From: Neonectria sp. B-13
Lineage: Eukaryota > Ascomycota > Sordariomycetes > Hypocreales > Nectriaceae
Direction of reading: 5' to 3'
Assembly (NCBI GenBank): GCA_002682825.1
Contig: NOKP01000001.1
Coordinates: forward strand, 2,448,387-2,512,386
Length of the DNA stretch: 64,000 bases
Part shown: piece by piece, positions 24,274 to 35,456 of the stretch
Layout of the letters: each line of letters opens with the position of its first letter
Position numbering within the stretch: position 1 is the first letter of the stretch
Made by a program: the position numbers and the translations under genes
The notes under the pieces: model-generated
Told to the model about the DNA's origin: nothing
Seen by the model: the letters and a program-made list of their open reading frames with translations, nothing else
Database searches by the model: none

Positions 24274-24598
24274 GGGATAATGACCAAATCAATTGTTTTG
24301 TCGGAGTTGGGGAGAACGAGGGGATACATGGCATAGAGTCACTGTCGCTGAATGATTGGAATTATGGGTGTGGAATAGATATGAGCCCGAAAGGAACATT
24401 GATTGTGACTCAATGGAAGGCTCCCATGGTATTCGTCAAGAGACTACGGATAGCATCGGACGAGACCGTTCTCGTCTCGGGGCTCATCGCCCGATTAAGG
24501 AATGAATCAGGTCCGACTCGAGATACCGAATGTCATAGGTATTCTTTAGGTCAAATTACAAGATTTTATGTACATTTGCTCGGCTTGGTGTTTCATGC
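24274..24598. other. Convergent 3' spacer
   Basis: 325 nt between converging genes; probable overlapping or abutting 3' untranslated regions. Nothing else seen. Confidence 0.5.
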
Positions 24599-25145
24599 CT
24601 AGAACCTTTTCCTGTTGGCCCGGTTCTGTATCGGCCAATTGTTCACCTCATACCACCATCTTCGAACTCGGGCCCCTACTGTGTTGCCGTGTAGTCGGGC
24701 ATTCCTGTTCCAGTGCTGCCAGCCACAGAGAAACAGGTTGTATACTAAACCTTGCGTCAAGGGCATCATGATCTGTGGCAAGTCAGTGTTGAAACTCAGA
24801 ATATAGAGTTGTTGTGCTAAATACCTGGTCTCTGGCTGTGATTAATGCCACCTTCCACCACGTATCTGCCTTGGAGATACTTCGGAGGTAGCTCTGTTCA
24901 AAGCGGAGGTCTGGCAGTGGGGGCAGGTTGTATGACCGAGGGGCCGGCCGTAGGACACTATAAGGGATGTCTTCTGCATCTTCGTCGTCTACTTCATCGT
25001 CGCTGGCGTGCTCTAAGCTGCGCAGTGTCACCGGTTCTCTGGTTGCGGAGGCCGTAGACGGGTTGATATCGAGCTTCGGATCAGGGTGTCTGTTGATATG
25101 CGCGGCTTGGATGGTAGCCGCGAGCTCTGTAGCGCCAGAGTCCAT
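24599..25145 (-). CDS. DUF1770 family protein
   Basis: Two exons, complement(24599..24772, 24825..25145), with a 52-nt intron, encode 164 aa. The start at 25145 gives MDSGATELAATIQAAHINRH; upstream open sequence lacks an ATG. Family-like blocks: DIPYSVLRPAPRSYNLPPLP, LRFEQSYLRSI, DTWWKVALITARDQ, then across the splice PLTQGLVYNLFLCGWQHWNR and VGARVRRWWYGVNNW-type sequence (here VRRWWYEVNNWPI). This is the fungal DUF1770 pattern; function unknown. The LTQGLVYNLFLCGW stretch is hydrophobic and may be membrane-associated. It is divergent from the eRF1 gene with 603 bp between start codons. Confidence 0.85.
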
Positions 25146-25748
25146 TGCCGGAGAGCGATCAGGCGGGTACCTGGTGGTCTGGGATATCGTCCTCGGGAGC
25201 CAGGAGGTGTCAGCAGGTGGGGAACGAGTCGTCCAAGTATAAATCGTCGCCGGCCGGAGATATGTCGTCGAGGGTCCTCGGCACGGATGTGGTGACACCG
25301 GAGAGCGGAGCTTGCAGTGGATACTGCCGGGCGGTGAAGGACCTAGACAGGAGGAGCAGCCAACTTGAGAACTTGGTTAAACAAAGAGGTGTGGCGGTTC
25401 GACTCCCCGGGTTCCAGACGCGTGGCGGTGATGGCGGCACCGTGTCCAGCCTCCTCCGAAATTAACCCGATTGCGCCCAAAGTGTGGCGGTGTCAGCGGC
25501 CCACTCGGGTACCAAACGACGTAGGTGCCTTGCAACTGGATAATAGTGCGCTGTGGAGGGTTGGGTGGGTGTGTCGCCCCGTGTGTGTGGGTGCCTGTAG
25601 GTCATCGCTTGTTGCACGATAAAAATCTGGCACCAACATCCAACTTTCGGGAGTCTCTTGGTCTCTGAACACACCGCAACCCGGCGCCCAGACCCGCGAG
25701 ATCACGCCAAACAATCCCTCGCAAACGGCTCTCAAATACACCGCCAAC
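25146..25748. other. Divergent promoter region (DUF1770 / eRF1)
   Basis: 603 nt between divergent start codons. It contains one exact match to the Pol III B-box consensus (GGTTCGACTCC, 25396-25406) but no cloverleaf or A box around it. No other feature recognised. Confidence 0.5.
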
Positions 25749-27363
25749 ATGAGCGACCCCCAGGCGAACGAGGCTGAGAAGAACGTGAGTTGTGTATTTT
25801 TCCTGGGAGTTTTTTTTCTCTCGGGCAGCCCCTCCTTCGCCTGCCTGGCTGCCCCGCGTTCGGGGAGTCGCTGTCTCAACCCCAGCTTTCGCGATGGCTA
25901 ACACTCTCCCGTCGACAGATCGAGATCTGGAAGGTCAAGAAGCTGATCAAGCGCCTCGAGGCCGCCAGAGGAAATGGAACCTCCATGATTTCGCTGATCA
26001 TTCGTGAGCCAGCCCCTCCGATGCCGTCATGTTGTGGAAACCGCGCACTAACATGCTCCTTTTAGCGCCCAAGGATCAGGTCTCACGAGCAGCAAAGATG
26101 TTGGCTGAAGAATACGTACGACACCGTCGAAATTCATGGATGCTTTGTCGGGGGATACTGACATTCATTTAGGGTACCGCCTCCAACATCAAGTCCCGTG
26201 TCAACCGACAGTCCGTCCTGTCTGCCATTACATCCACCCAGCAGCGCCTCAAGCTGTACAACAAGGTCCCTCCCAATGGCCTGGTCGTGTACTGTGGTGA
26301 AATCTTGACCTCTGAAGGCAAGGAGCGAAAGGTCAACATCGACTTCGAGCCGTTCAAGCCCATCAACACCTCCCTGTACCTTTGCGACAACAAGTTCCAT
26401 ACCGAGGCCTTGGCCGAGCTTCTCGAGTCGGACCAGAAGTTCGGCTTCATCATCATGGATGGCAACGGTGCCCTCTTTGGAACCCTTAGCGGCAACACTC
26501 GCGAAATCGTCCACAAATTCTCCGTCGATCTTCCCAAGAAGCACGGCCGTGGTGGTCAGTCCGCTCTTCGTTTCGCCCGTCTCCGTGAGGAAAAGCGTCA
26601 CAACTATGTCCGCAAGGTTGCTGAGCTGGCTGTGCAAAATTTTATCACCGCCGACAAGGTCAATGTCGCTGGTATCATTCTCGCTGGTTCTGCCGACTTC
26701 AAGAACGACCTCAACGCCTCCGACATGTTCGACAACCGTCTGGCCACTAAGGTCATCAAGGTTGTCGATGTCTCCTACGGTGGTGAGAACGGATTCAACC
26801 AGGCTATCGAGCTGTCTTCTGAGACCCTCAGCAACGTCAAGTTCATCCAGGAGAAGAAGCTCATTGGCAAGTACTTTGAGGAGATCAGCCAGGATACCGG
26901 CAAGGTCTGCTATAGTATCGATGACACCCTAAAGGCACTGGAACTCGGCGCTGTTGAGGTGCTGATCGTCTTTGAGAACCTTGAGATTAACCGATGGATT
27001 CTCAAGGACAGCAACGGTGCCGAGATCACTCTGCACACCACCAAGCAGCAGGAGCAGGCCAGCCGAGACATGTTCCTGGACAAGGAGACCGGTCAGGAGA
27101 TGGATATTGTTTCCCAGGAATCATTCCTGGAATGGATTGCTGAGCACTACAAGGACTTTGGTACCACGCTCGAGTTCGTTTCCGACCGATCCACCGAAGG
27201 CAACCAGTTCGTCAAGGGCTTTGGTGGTATCGGAGGCCTTCTCCGATACAAGGTCAACTTTGAGCAGCTAGCTGATCTCAGTGACGACGATGATTACTAC
27301 GACGGTGAGTAACGTGTGTTACTGCTGGGTCATTTCCATGCCACTAACTCTGAAGCAGATTGA
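25749..27363 (+). CDS. sup45: Eukaryotic peptide chain release factor eRF1 (Sup45)
   Basis: Five exons, 25749..25784, 25919..26003, 26066..26115, 26173..27304 and 27359..27363, encode 435 aa. eRF1 recognises all three stop codons and triggers peptidyl-tRNA hydrolysis with eRF3. Visible marks: SLIIPPKDQ rebuilt across intron 2, the stop-reading TASNIKS (NIKS about residues 62-65) and YLCDNKF (about 126-132), the catalytic GGQ in [10 protein letters not shown] (about 184-186), and the acidic C-terminus ending DDDDYYDD. Splicing of intron 4 leaves a last coding exon of just 5 nt, AT plus TGA; if retained, the frame instead ends in DGE at the TAA inside the donor site (GGTGAGTAA). Codon use is strongly biased, as expected for an abundant protein. 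Confidence 0.96.
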
Positions 27364-28377
27364 CCAGCGGATCCCCTCGTCACCAGCGAGGGACCAACTC
27401 AAGTTCAACCGTCCGCGCACGAAAACAGTGCTAGGCGCCAGGAGGCGCAGAGGTCTGCCGATGCCGCGCCGATGTCATCGGCTCAAAAGCGCCTGATGGG
27501 GGGTGACAGTCTCGCGCCTCTCCATCGTGAACACCAGGTGTCGCGACCAAGTCCACTTCGCACAATGATGGCGGCTTCTTGAGTTGTGGTGGGCGAATTA
27601 AGGTATGCGACCCTAGACCTTGGCGATTAAGCATGAATCTCACCGACCGACAGCCCCCACCATGAGAAAAAAGGAGTATATACGGTGCGGCGACTAGAGG
27701 GTTCGTCAAGGCCATCGTCATTGCGCTGGGCTGAAGAATCCACTGTCATGGAGTAGAATCGACGTGTGCGCTGCGGGCTCATCCATCATGCTATGATGGC
27801 AGTCGAGGAGCAGCTGCGATGCGGAGAGTCAACAAAATACTAGTCGTTTGCTTTTTGGCAAATTGTTCCAGCCCATCCACCCCCTGGCAGTGATTCCCCG
27901 TACCCAGTAGTCTCGAGTGATAGGGGCTGACGACAGGGGTGAAGTCTTCGTAGAGGCCCCTGCAAGACAACCATATGCTCTAGTTCTGTCAATGGCCGAC
28001 GCTTATGCTGATAACCGGCCTCTATCCCGGTTGTGCTATAATTATATGAGAGAGTGCGAGCATCAAATGCGCGTATTGCGTATTGTGTATATTAGCCGCG
28101 GGCTTTTAGGTGGGCGCTTTTAGGTGGCTTGAGCTAATGTGGGGTTTGTACGAGTGCGATGCGAGGAAGGTGCTGGGGGTAGTACTAGGTAGGAGGAAGG
28201 CACGGTGGTAGGTACCTACGTAGCCTACGTCAACATGGATAGGAAAATGGTCCGGCCTTCCATCACCGTCTCTTTGTACCAACATCACTCCATTTTCTAC
28301 CGCCGTATCCTTTCCCGCCTCAAGACTCCAGCGCAGTGCTAGCTGTAGCTGAGGTCCGGTGTCAAGCATCCTTTACC
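27364..28377. other. Intergenic region upstream of the Sip3-like gene
   Basis: About 1 kb between two plus-strand genes. Near 28180-28235 there is a cluster of TAGGTACCTA/CCTACG-like short palindromes. No credible frame or RNA gene. Confidence 0.5.
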
Positions 28378-31300
28378 ATGCCCGATCCAGCGGGCTCGAC
28401 GGCGCCTGCCCCAGCCCAGCCCAGCAGCGCGATCCCCGTCGGCCTCAACGAAGCTGCCCTCGACTCCCCGACCTTCCGTGTCACCGCTGCGAACTTTGCC
28501 GAGCAGGTCGATGCCATAGAACGGTGGCTGAACGGCTATGTTTCGTCCACCTCGAGGCTCCTCCATGACATCCTCGCCCTCGAAGAGACGATAAACACGT
28601 ACCTCGCCAAGACGGTACCTACCGCTGCTGATGGCGTGGTTGACAACGACTACACATTCCTGGCCCTCAAGAGGGTGGGCGACGGCTGGCGCGACTATTG
28701 GATGCACATGTTGAACAATATGAAGAAGATGGATGGCACTATTGTCGAACCGATCCGGAACTTCATCACTGGTGACCTGCGACACTTCAAGGAATGCAGA
28801 AAGGCGTTGGACAACTCGCAAAGGATCTTCGACTCGACCCTGGCCCGCTATGTCAGCCAGTCTAAGACCAAGGAACCTTCTGCTCTCCGTGAGGATGCAT
28901 TTGCCGTGTACGAGACTCGAAAAGTATATCTCAAGTCCGCTATGGACTATTGCCAGCTTGCGCCGCAGCTGCGCTTTACTATGGACAAACTCATCGTCAA
29001 GATATGTACCGAGCGATGGAAAGAGATGAAGAGATCCCGAGACGCGGGAAACAACGCCAACAAGTGGAATCAAGAGATGGACCGTATTCACGGGTGGTCC
29101 AAGGAGATGGAGGCGTCAGAAGGTGTCTTCAGACGTGAATTGCAAGTTGCTCGAAGGGATCTTGGAGAGAACGCTCTTGCAGGGTTCAAGCCCTCTCGTG
29201 AGCTCGAGGACTACAGCACATCAACCGTCCCCTTTCTCGGTTCTCGCGGTCCTGTCAACATGCGGCTTAAGGATGGCGCGAGTGTCGTCTCCGAGAAACA
29301 GGGCTGGCTGTTCTTACGTACGCTCTCTGGAAAGCCAGCAAGGCATACTTGGGTCAGGAGATGGTATTATTGCCGAGATGGCATCTTTGGCTGGCTAATT
29401 CCAGGTCCATTGGGAGTCCTCCAGGGTGACGAGATTGGCGTTTTGCTTTGTAACGCGAAGCCGGCGGTGGGCGAGGAGAGGCGCTTTTGTTTCGAGGTCA
29501 AGACGAAGAGCCAGACCATACTACTTCAAACCGAGACTCAGGGCGAGCTTACGGAGTGGCTGGAGGTCTTCGAAGTCACCAAAAAGCGCGCCTTTGAGAA
29601 CACCATGAATCGCCCTAACACCAGTGTTCCGGGTGTCGTGGACCCTGCTTTCTCCATCACGCCTCCAAGCATACCTGAGTTCTCCGCGAAGACACTCGAT
29701 GCTCAGACCAGCGTGCCCGATGAGTCTGGGCCCGCTTATGACCGATCGAGTACCCTCCCTGTGCCGGGTCCTGATGGTGGTCTCAGTACAAGGCAGAGTT
29801 TCGATATTAATGGCAGCTTAACTCGCCGCTCCATCACCGCACTTGGACGGGACCTAGCTCGAGAAGAAGGCGAGAGCGGCCGAGAGCATGCAGCGAGGAT
29901 CATCCAGAGGCTTGATCTTCACCGCAAGGCCACATTCGGCAGTATCAATGTCGAGGCCGCTCATGGAAATGTCGCAGTATCATCACCCGGAGCCGCTGGT
30001 CTCATCTCCTCCACCAATAGCCTGCTCCCTGGATATCCCAACACCTTTGCGGCCCCTAGTTCACCTCGACAAACGCCTAACATGCTGCCGGCAGTGGATA
30101 CGCACACCAGCACCCTAGCTCCCTCAACCCTCGCAAAACCCCCCTCCATGACAGCATTAAGTCGCATCGCAGTGATGACTGCCGGAGAGCGGCGTCCGGT
30201 CGGCAACAACCGAAAGCTACCAGCCTCGGTCGTGGCCAACTATTGGGGAAGCAGTGTCTGGGGAGCCATCAACTCGCCTCCACAGCCTGTCTTGCCTAGG
30301 CTAGACGATGATGACCCTATCGGTGTGGTTGTGCCGGGGAGCTCGCAGGCATCTCTCGGCAAGGGACCCCAGCGGTCGCAGTCTGGTGAGGTTTTCCCGC
30401 GCAACTACCCTCCCGAGCTGAGAGCACAACACGCCCAGTTCCGACTGTTATTCCCTGATGCTCCTTTGGAGGAGAAACTCGTCCTGGTCTTTTGTGCGGC
30501 TTGGACCAGTGCACCAGGACAAGCCCAGGGCAAGCCGGATATGGCTGGAGATGGCCGTATATATGTCACCCCTGACAATATGTACTTCTACGGCCAGCAA
30601 ATAGGTCTTGTCACGGCGTACAGCATCAGTCTTGACATCATTACTGAGGTCACAGCGGCGCCGGGCAAGGACTGTGATTTCATCTTCCTACACCTTGGCG
30701 ACGATGCCAACGAGACAGGGTACACTCGCATCACTATCAAGGTGTTCCTAGAGAAGCTCGACCTGCTCCATTCCCGTCTCAATTTGCTGGTGGATGATCT
30801 TCAGGCAGAGGAACCGATGGAGGTGGAAGCGATCATCGCCGCTCTGATCAACTTGGAAAAGGAGGAGTTCGACCGACCAAGCCCAAGCGTGGAAAGCTGG
30901 GAAGAAGTTTCAGCAGAAACCCCCATTGACGATGGAACCTCATCCGGACGACCGGTTGGCCGCCGACATCATGACTTCCACACGCATCTGCGCCCCTCAA
31001 AATCACGAGCAAAACCGGACCACAAGCTCCAGCTACCGACTCAAACCGTCGTGTACGAGCCAGAGGGAATGACGGAGATGGCGGCTGAACGAACGTTTGA
31101 GCTTAGTGCTAAGGCGTGCTTCCATGTTCTCTTTGGAGACAAGAGCTTCGTGTTTCCAAAGCTGTACTTTGAGAGGCGAGCGCAGCAGATCGCACAGGGG
31201 CCGTGGGTCCTAGTTGATCAAGGGCGGATGAGACGTGACTTCCAGTTCAAGGTTGATTATAAGGATGTTCTTGGTCGGTCCAAGACGGCTGATGTCGACG

Positions 31301-32490
31301 ACTACCAGGTGATTGAGATCTTTAGTGACCACGTTACATATGTGGTGACCCACGTCAAGACGGCCTGGCATCTGCCACATTCTTCATGGTTCAAGGTCAT
31401 CAACAAAATAGTCATCACGCACGTGGCTAAATCAAAGTGCAAGCTGGCAGTCTACACCAAGATCGACTGGTCTAAGCTTCCGACCTTATCGAAGAATCTG
31501 GTAGAACGCCAAGCGCTCCATGACGCGGCAAGCGATGCGGAAGAGCTGGCAGAGGTTGCTACAGACCAGGTCCGCAAACTAGGCGCGCGCAGCCGCACGA
31601 ACAGGGCCATTCAGGTTTACGGCCAGATTGGACAGCAGACGGAAGTAGTGGTATTCTCACCCGCGACGAAGGAGTCAACCAAGAAGCAAGTTATCAAGCC
31701 GCGGACTTTGACGGCCATGCTCTTTGAGACTCTTCGGTCTTTCGGGGAGAGCGCGGTATCGTCACTCATCATGTGGGCCATTGCCGTGCTGCAAAAGCTG
31801 TTCAGTGTGGTAACGGCACATCGTTTTATCCTGGGTCTTCTCGTCTTCAGCACCTTGACCAACCTCTTGATGACATCGAGCGAGATCTCGACTTGGTGGG
31901 GTGAGCGAAGAGCAGCGGGATTCATGCAGAACATAGGAATCCGGCCGAACACGATGATGAGCCGGGCCATCTATATCGCCGACTTGGGCGAGGCGTCCGG
32001 GACAGCCGGCCAGGAGCTATCGTTCCCAGAGAACAGCACATGTTTTGATACCTTCAAGGAACTCCTAGACGCTACAGACATGGACTCGCCTTGGGAGGAC
32101 GCTGGGTCTGCTCTGTCGTCGCCCTCGAGCCAAGCTACCGCTCGTCGACTACGGCGAACTCGACAGCGACTCGGGTCGTATCGACATGACCTACTTGTGG
32201 CCATGAGAGTGGTCAACAGTGTGGAGCGGGAAATGCTCCAGTCGGAGTGGGAGAACTGGCTGATAGACGAGAAGTCTCTATGCGATGACCTGGATGCGGT
32301 TTTGCGGGGCCAGTCGGAGAAGAAGAAGGACGACAACAAGAAGAAGCAAGGTGGAAGTCCACAGAAGGTCATGGAGGCAATGTCATTGGAACGAAGACGA
32401 GAGCTGGAGGAGTGGCGCGACAGCCACTGTGGAAGCTGCAGGGTTGATCATCAAATTGTGATGAGGCAGCGAAAACTTACCATGGTGTAG
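28378..32490 (+). CDS. sip3: Sip3/Lam-family BAR-PH-GRAM-VASt membrane protein (lipid transfer at contact sites)
   Basis: A single uninterrupted frame from the ATG at 28378 encodes 1370 aa. Regions in order: BAR-like helical domain (about 30-260; LDSPTFRVTAANFAEQVDAI, FITGDLRHFKECRKALDNSQ); PH domain (about 305-415; GWLFLRTLSGKPARHTWVRR); disordered Ser/Pro linker; GRAM-like domain (about 695-800; GRIYVTPDNMYFYGQQIGLV); VASt domain (about 890-1065; TFELSAKACFHVLFGDKSFV, VTHVKTAWHLPHSSWFKVIN); and a transmembrane segment near 1148-1168 (HRFILGLLVFSTLTNLLM). This is the architecture of yeast Sip3/Lam1-3 proteins, ER-anchored at plasma-membrane contacts, whose VASt domain is a START-like sterol-binding fold. 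Absence of introns in 4.1 kb contrasts with its neighbours. The next gene, same strand, is also START-like. Confidence 0.93.
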   Translation: MPDPAGSTAPAPAQPSSAIPVGLNEAALDSPTFRVTAANFAEQVDAIERWLNGYVSSTSRLLHDILALEETINTYLAKTVPTAADGVVDNDYTFLALKRVGDGWRDYWMHMLNNMKKMDGTIVEPIRNFITGDLRHFKECRKALDNSQRIFDSTLARYVSQSKTKEPSALREDAFAVYETRKVYLKSAMDYCQLAPQLRFTMDKLIVKICTERWKEMKRSRDAGNNANKWNQEMDRIHGWSKEMEASEGVFRRELQVARRDLGENALAGFKPSRELEDYSTSTVPFLGSRGPVNMRLKDGASVVSEKQGWLFLRTLSGKPARHTWVRRWYYCRDGIFGWLIPGPLGVLQGDEIGVLLCNAKPAVGEERRFCFEVKTKSQTILLQTETQGELTEWLEVFEVTKKRAFENTMNRPNTSVPGVVDPAFSITPPSIPEFSAKTLDAQTSVPDESGPAYDRSSTLPVPGPDGGLSTRQSFDINGSLTRRSITALGRDLAREEGESGREHAARIIQRLDLHRKATFGSINVEAAHGNVAVSSPGAAGLISSTNSLLPGYPNTFAAPSSPRQTPNMLPAVDTHTSTLAPSTLAKPPSMTALSRIAVMTAGERRPVGNNRKLPASVVANYWGSSVWGAINSPPQPVLPRLDDDDPIGVVVPGSSQASLGKGPQRSQSGEVFPRNYPPELRAQHAQFRLLFPDAPLEEKLVLVFCAAWTSAPGQAQGKPDMAGDGRIYVTPDNMYFYGQQIGLVTAYSISLDIITEVTAAPGKDCDFIFLHLGDDANETGYTRITIKVFLEKLDLLHSRLNLLVDDLQAEEPMEVEAIIAALINLEKEEFDRPSPSVESWEEVSAETPIDDGTSSGRPVGRRHHDFHTHLRPSKSRAKPDHKLQLPTQTVVYEPEGMTEMAAERTFELSAKACFHVLFGDKSFVFPKLYFERRAQQIAQGPWVLVDQGRMRRDFQFKVDYKDVLGRSKTADVDDYQVIEIFSDHVTYVVTHVKTAWHLPHSSWFKVINKIVITHVAKSKCKLAVYTKIDWSKLPTLSKNLVERQALHDAASDAEELAEVATDQVRKLGARSRTNRAIQVYGQIGQQTEVVVFSPATKESTKKQVIKPRTLTAMLFETLRSFGESAVSSLIMWAIAVLQKLFSVVTAHRFILGLLVFSTLTNLLMTSSEISTWWGERRAAGFMQNIGIRPNTMMSRAIYIADLGEASGTAGQELSFPENSTCFDTFKELLDATDMDSPWEDAGSALSSPSSQATARRLRRTRQRLGSYRHDLLVAMRVVNSVEREMLQSEWENWLIDEKSLCDDLDAVLRGQSEKKKDDNKKKQGGSPQKVMEAMSLERRRELEEWRDSHCGSCRVDHQIVMRQRKLTMV

Positions 32491-33288
32491 GCGTGAGGCG
32501 TAGGGTAGCATAAATCGCATTTTTGGGCGCTGCTGGAGGTGGGCGTGTTGAGTTGGAAGAAGCATTCGTTGTTATTTAATTTTTATTGTTCAAAGTTGAA
32601 AGACTGAAGCGAAGCGCTATGACGTCATTGCCTTTTCTCAAAGGCATTTTTTGTTTGTTGAATTGAGTAGCAATACATTCATAGATCGGAATGGTAAAAG
32701 AACCTGATGGCGTTAGCGGTTCGCTATGCTAAAGCAAAATAGAAGTGGATTAGTTCCGATGGAAATGTACCGCTATGTCTTATGATTATAAATTGTTACA
32801 GTGTCAATGTCGTAGTCTATAGTCTGTGAATTACATTATACCGTATTGTAGTTAGGATAGAAGGATTACAGATCGCTGACTCAGTTGCTCGGAGTCGCTT
32901 CGAAGGAGTTCCGCGTATTCCGGTGGGGCGGCAACCGCCATCGGATTCGTATTCTGCAGCGGTTGGCTAGCGAGACCGAAGGCCCCGGAGGGGCACTGAC
33001 TGACCTGCGCCACATACCGCATGCTTGCATGCCCTGACGTCAATGAGGCGCCCATGGTTTCCGGCTTTCCGTTGCCTTGTTCTCATGGAGTCGTCATCTT
33101 CTTCTTCTTCCACAACCTGTTGTCTCTGGAATATACTCGCTTCTTGGCCATTTTCTTCTCCTCCTTAACTAGACGTTTGCGGATCTGTCCCGTTTCCACT
33201 GCATCTGGCATCTCGCACCTCCCCCGCAATCGATCGTACCACATAAGATATTGAGCTCCCAGACAGAGAGTACGGAGCCAGCAACACC
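32491..33288. other. Spacer between Sip3-like and DUF3074 genes
   Basis: 0.8 kb, AT-richer than the flanking genes in its first half (3' region of the Sip3-like gene), then a pyrimidine-rich leader with CTTCTTCTTCTT near 33100. No frame or RNA gene supported. Confidence 0.5.
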
Positions 33289-35342
33289 ATGGCGAGTCAT
33301 CACGAGCCTCTCGGGGCTCTGGGCCCTGTCGATTGGCAAGCCGTGCCCCAAGACGATATCAAAGAGTTCCTCGACGATGTCTTCGCCGAGACGCAGACAG
33401 TCGTGGAGTCCATCCCGGCACCAGCTGCGAAGACAGCCGCCACGAGCACCAACACCGGACGGGCCCGGTCCAAGACGGAGTCAGCGGTAGTAATCGGCGA
33501 CAGCCGGCGGGCACCGTCACAGCGCCAGACGGCTGCGGCCATCAGCCAGGCGCAAGATCTTCGCAAGGAATGGAAGGAAGTCAAACTCAACCAGCGGGAC
33601 AATCCTCTGGGAATAAGCGTCTACAAGCTCTCAGCCAAGGATGGCCGTGGTTCCTGGTTTGCCCGACGGAGCGTCCATGACGGGTTGTCTTTTGACGATT
33701 GGAAGAAGGGTCTCGACATGGAGTTTGCAGAGACGATGAAGATCCAGGGATCACCGGGCAGCGGCAACATTCGAGGCATCGGTGCTGACAAGCGCGTTGA
33801 GGATCGAACCGTGGAGGATGCTGGCCGCCTTCAGGGTAAGTTACCACGCTTCTTCACATTAGCTCACACGCCGTCTTCCATACCAACCATGATGCTGACC
33901 ATACCAATGTAGTCTTTCAACTATCCGCCCAGTTCCCGGGCCCAACTGCGCCGCGAGATTTTGTAACCCTGCTTCTGACTTCCGAAACGTCGGTGAAGCC
34001 AGCGGATGGGTCTCGTCCACTGAGACAGTTCATGATTGTCTCGAAACCATGCGACCATCCGGAATGTCCCCCGCGTCAGGGCATCATTCGCGGCTTCTAT
34101 GAATCCGTCGAGCTGATTCGAGAAATTCCCATCGATATGGTGGCCAACAAGCGGTCACTCTCATCGGCCGACTTGGGCAGGGACGAGTCTAGGAGACGAA
34201 GTACCGTCAATGGCAACGACAACCACGATGCCTCGGCAGCGGCCACAGACGATTACCCTACAGCCATTGAGTGGCTCATGATCACACGAAGTGACCCCGG
34301 AGGAAGTGTACCGCGCTTCTTGATTGAGAAGGGAACCCCTCCCGGGATCGTCGGTGACGCGGGGAAATTTGTGAAATGGGTTACGTCAAAATCTATCCAA
34401 GGTTTTTTGGAACCGACTGAGGATGATGTCACCAAGAATTCCGAAGCGGCCAAGCCTGTCAAAGAGAAGACGATGGCCACACCAAACACCCCAAACATCA
34501 CCACCACCAACGTCGACCGTCTCAACGAGCAATTGGACCAGGACGATGAAACAGTTCCCAGTATCAATGGTTTGTATGGTATTATCACTGGGGCGTTTGG
34601 GGCGGCTAGCTCCTTGGTTTCGTCCAGCCTCCTCAGAATTGGTGCCTACTCGGATGTTGGTTCCAATGAAAGCGTTTCCGATGTCCCGACCGTCGAGGAA
34701 GAGCGCCATGAAGACGACAGCGTTGCCAGCGACACCTCGTCCGTCCGAAGCTTCGCCTCCGCACTGGAGAGAAGCGTGACCGAAGACAAGTCCCCGGGAA
34801 GCACAACGGAGACCCAGTCCGAGACGTCCAAGTCTAATCAGCAGCTCGGCCACCGCGATAGGGAGCTCAAGAAGCTTCAGGAGCGGCGGCGCAAGCTCGA
34901 TGAGAAGGTGTCCAAGATGGTCAAGCGCCGGAATAACAAACTGGAAGGCGAAAAGGAAAAGGACGCCGCGTCCATTGCCCGGATGCGCGAGAAGCACGAC
35001 CGCGAGGTCGCCAAGCAGGAAGAGAAATACCGCCGAGAGGTGCGCAAGCTCGAAGAGAAGCGAGAGAACGAGAAGCGCAAGCTCGAGGAGCGGCAGCGCA
35101 AGGCGCAGGAACGCGAGGAGAAGGCCAACATGACGTTGGAACTTGAGAAACTCCGAGCCGAGCGGGACCTTGCCCAGCGAAAGATTGAAATTCTCGACAC
35201 TCAGGTTGGTGAGCTCCAGGCTCAAAACACCATGCTGGTGAGGAAGCTGGGAAAGATGGGACTGCTGGAACGGACCGACTCTACTCCGTCGCTCAAGAGC
35301 CAAAAGGGGGCCGACTCGAAGCCAGCGTCACTGGCGTCTTAG
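33289..35342 (+). CDS. DUF3074 (START-like) protein with C-terminal coiled coil
   Basis: Two exons, 33289..33835 and 33913..35342, give 658 aa. The start MASHHEPLGALGPVDWQAVP and a region to about residue 370 fit fungal DUF3074 proteins: RKEWKEVKLNQRDNPLGISV, YKLSAKDGRGSWFARRSVHD, FVTLLLTSETSV, GFYESVELIREIP, WLMITRSDPGGSVPRFLIEKGTPPG (tail of the domain), and DAGKFVKWVTS. DUF3074 is placed in the START/Bet v 1-like superfamily, so a hydrophobic ligand such as a lipid is plausible; the ligand is unknown. Residues about 490-625 are a long, highly charged coiled coil (repeating EEK/RKLEEK). It follows the Sip3-like gene on the same strand and converges on the Trm732 gene with only 114 nt between stop codons. 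Confidence 0.85.
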
Positions 35343-35456
35343 TCCATCGAGGACCAAAATTAACGATTCATGTGTCATAGAAATGAGAAGCGTTAGGGGT
35401 TTGCGGGGCGTTGGGAGCAGCTTGAAAATATGACCAGCTTGATTTTTCTATACTAG

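Noticed and set aside
25396..25406. Exact Pol III B-box match GGTTCGACTCC
   Set aside because: No A box upstream and the flanks do not form T, D or acceptor stems, so not a tRNA. A lone TFIIIC site is conceivable but unsupported.
34386..35303. 305-aa minus-strand open frame over the DUF3074 coiled coil
   Set aside because: Leucine-rich antisense translation of GAG/AAG-rich coiled-coil codons.
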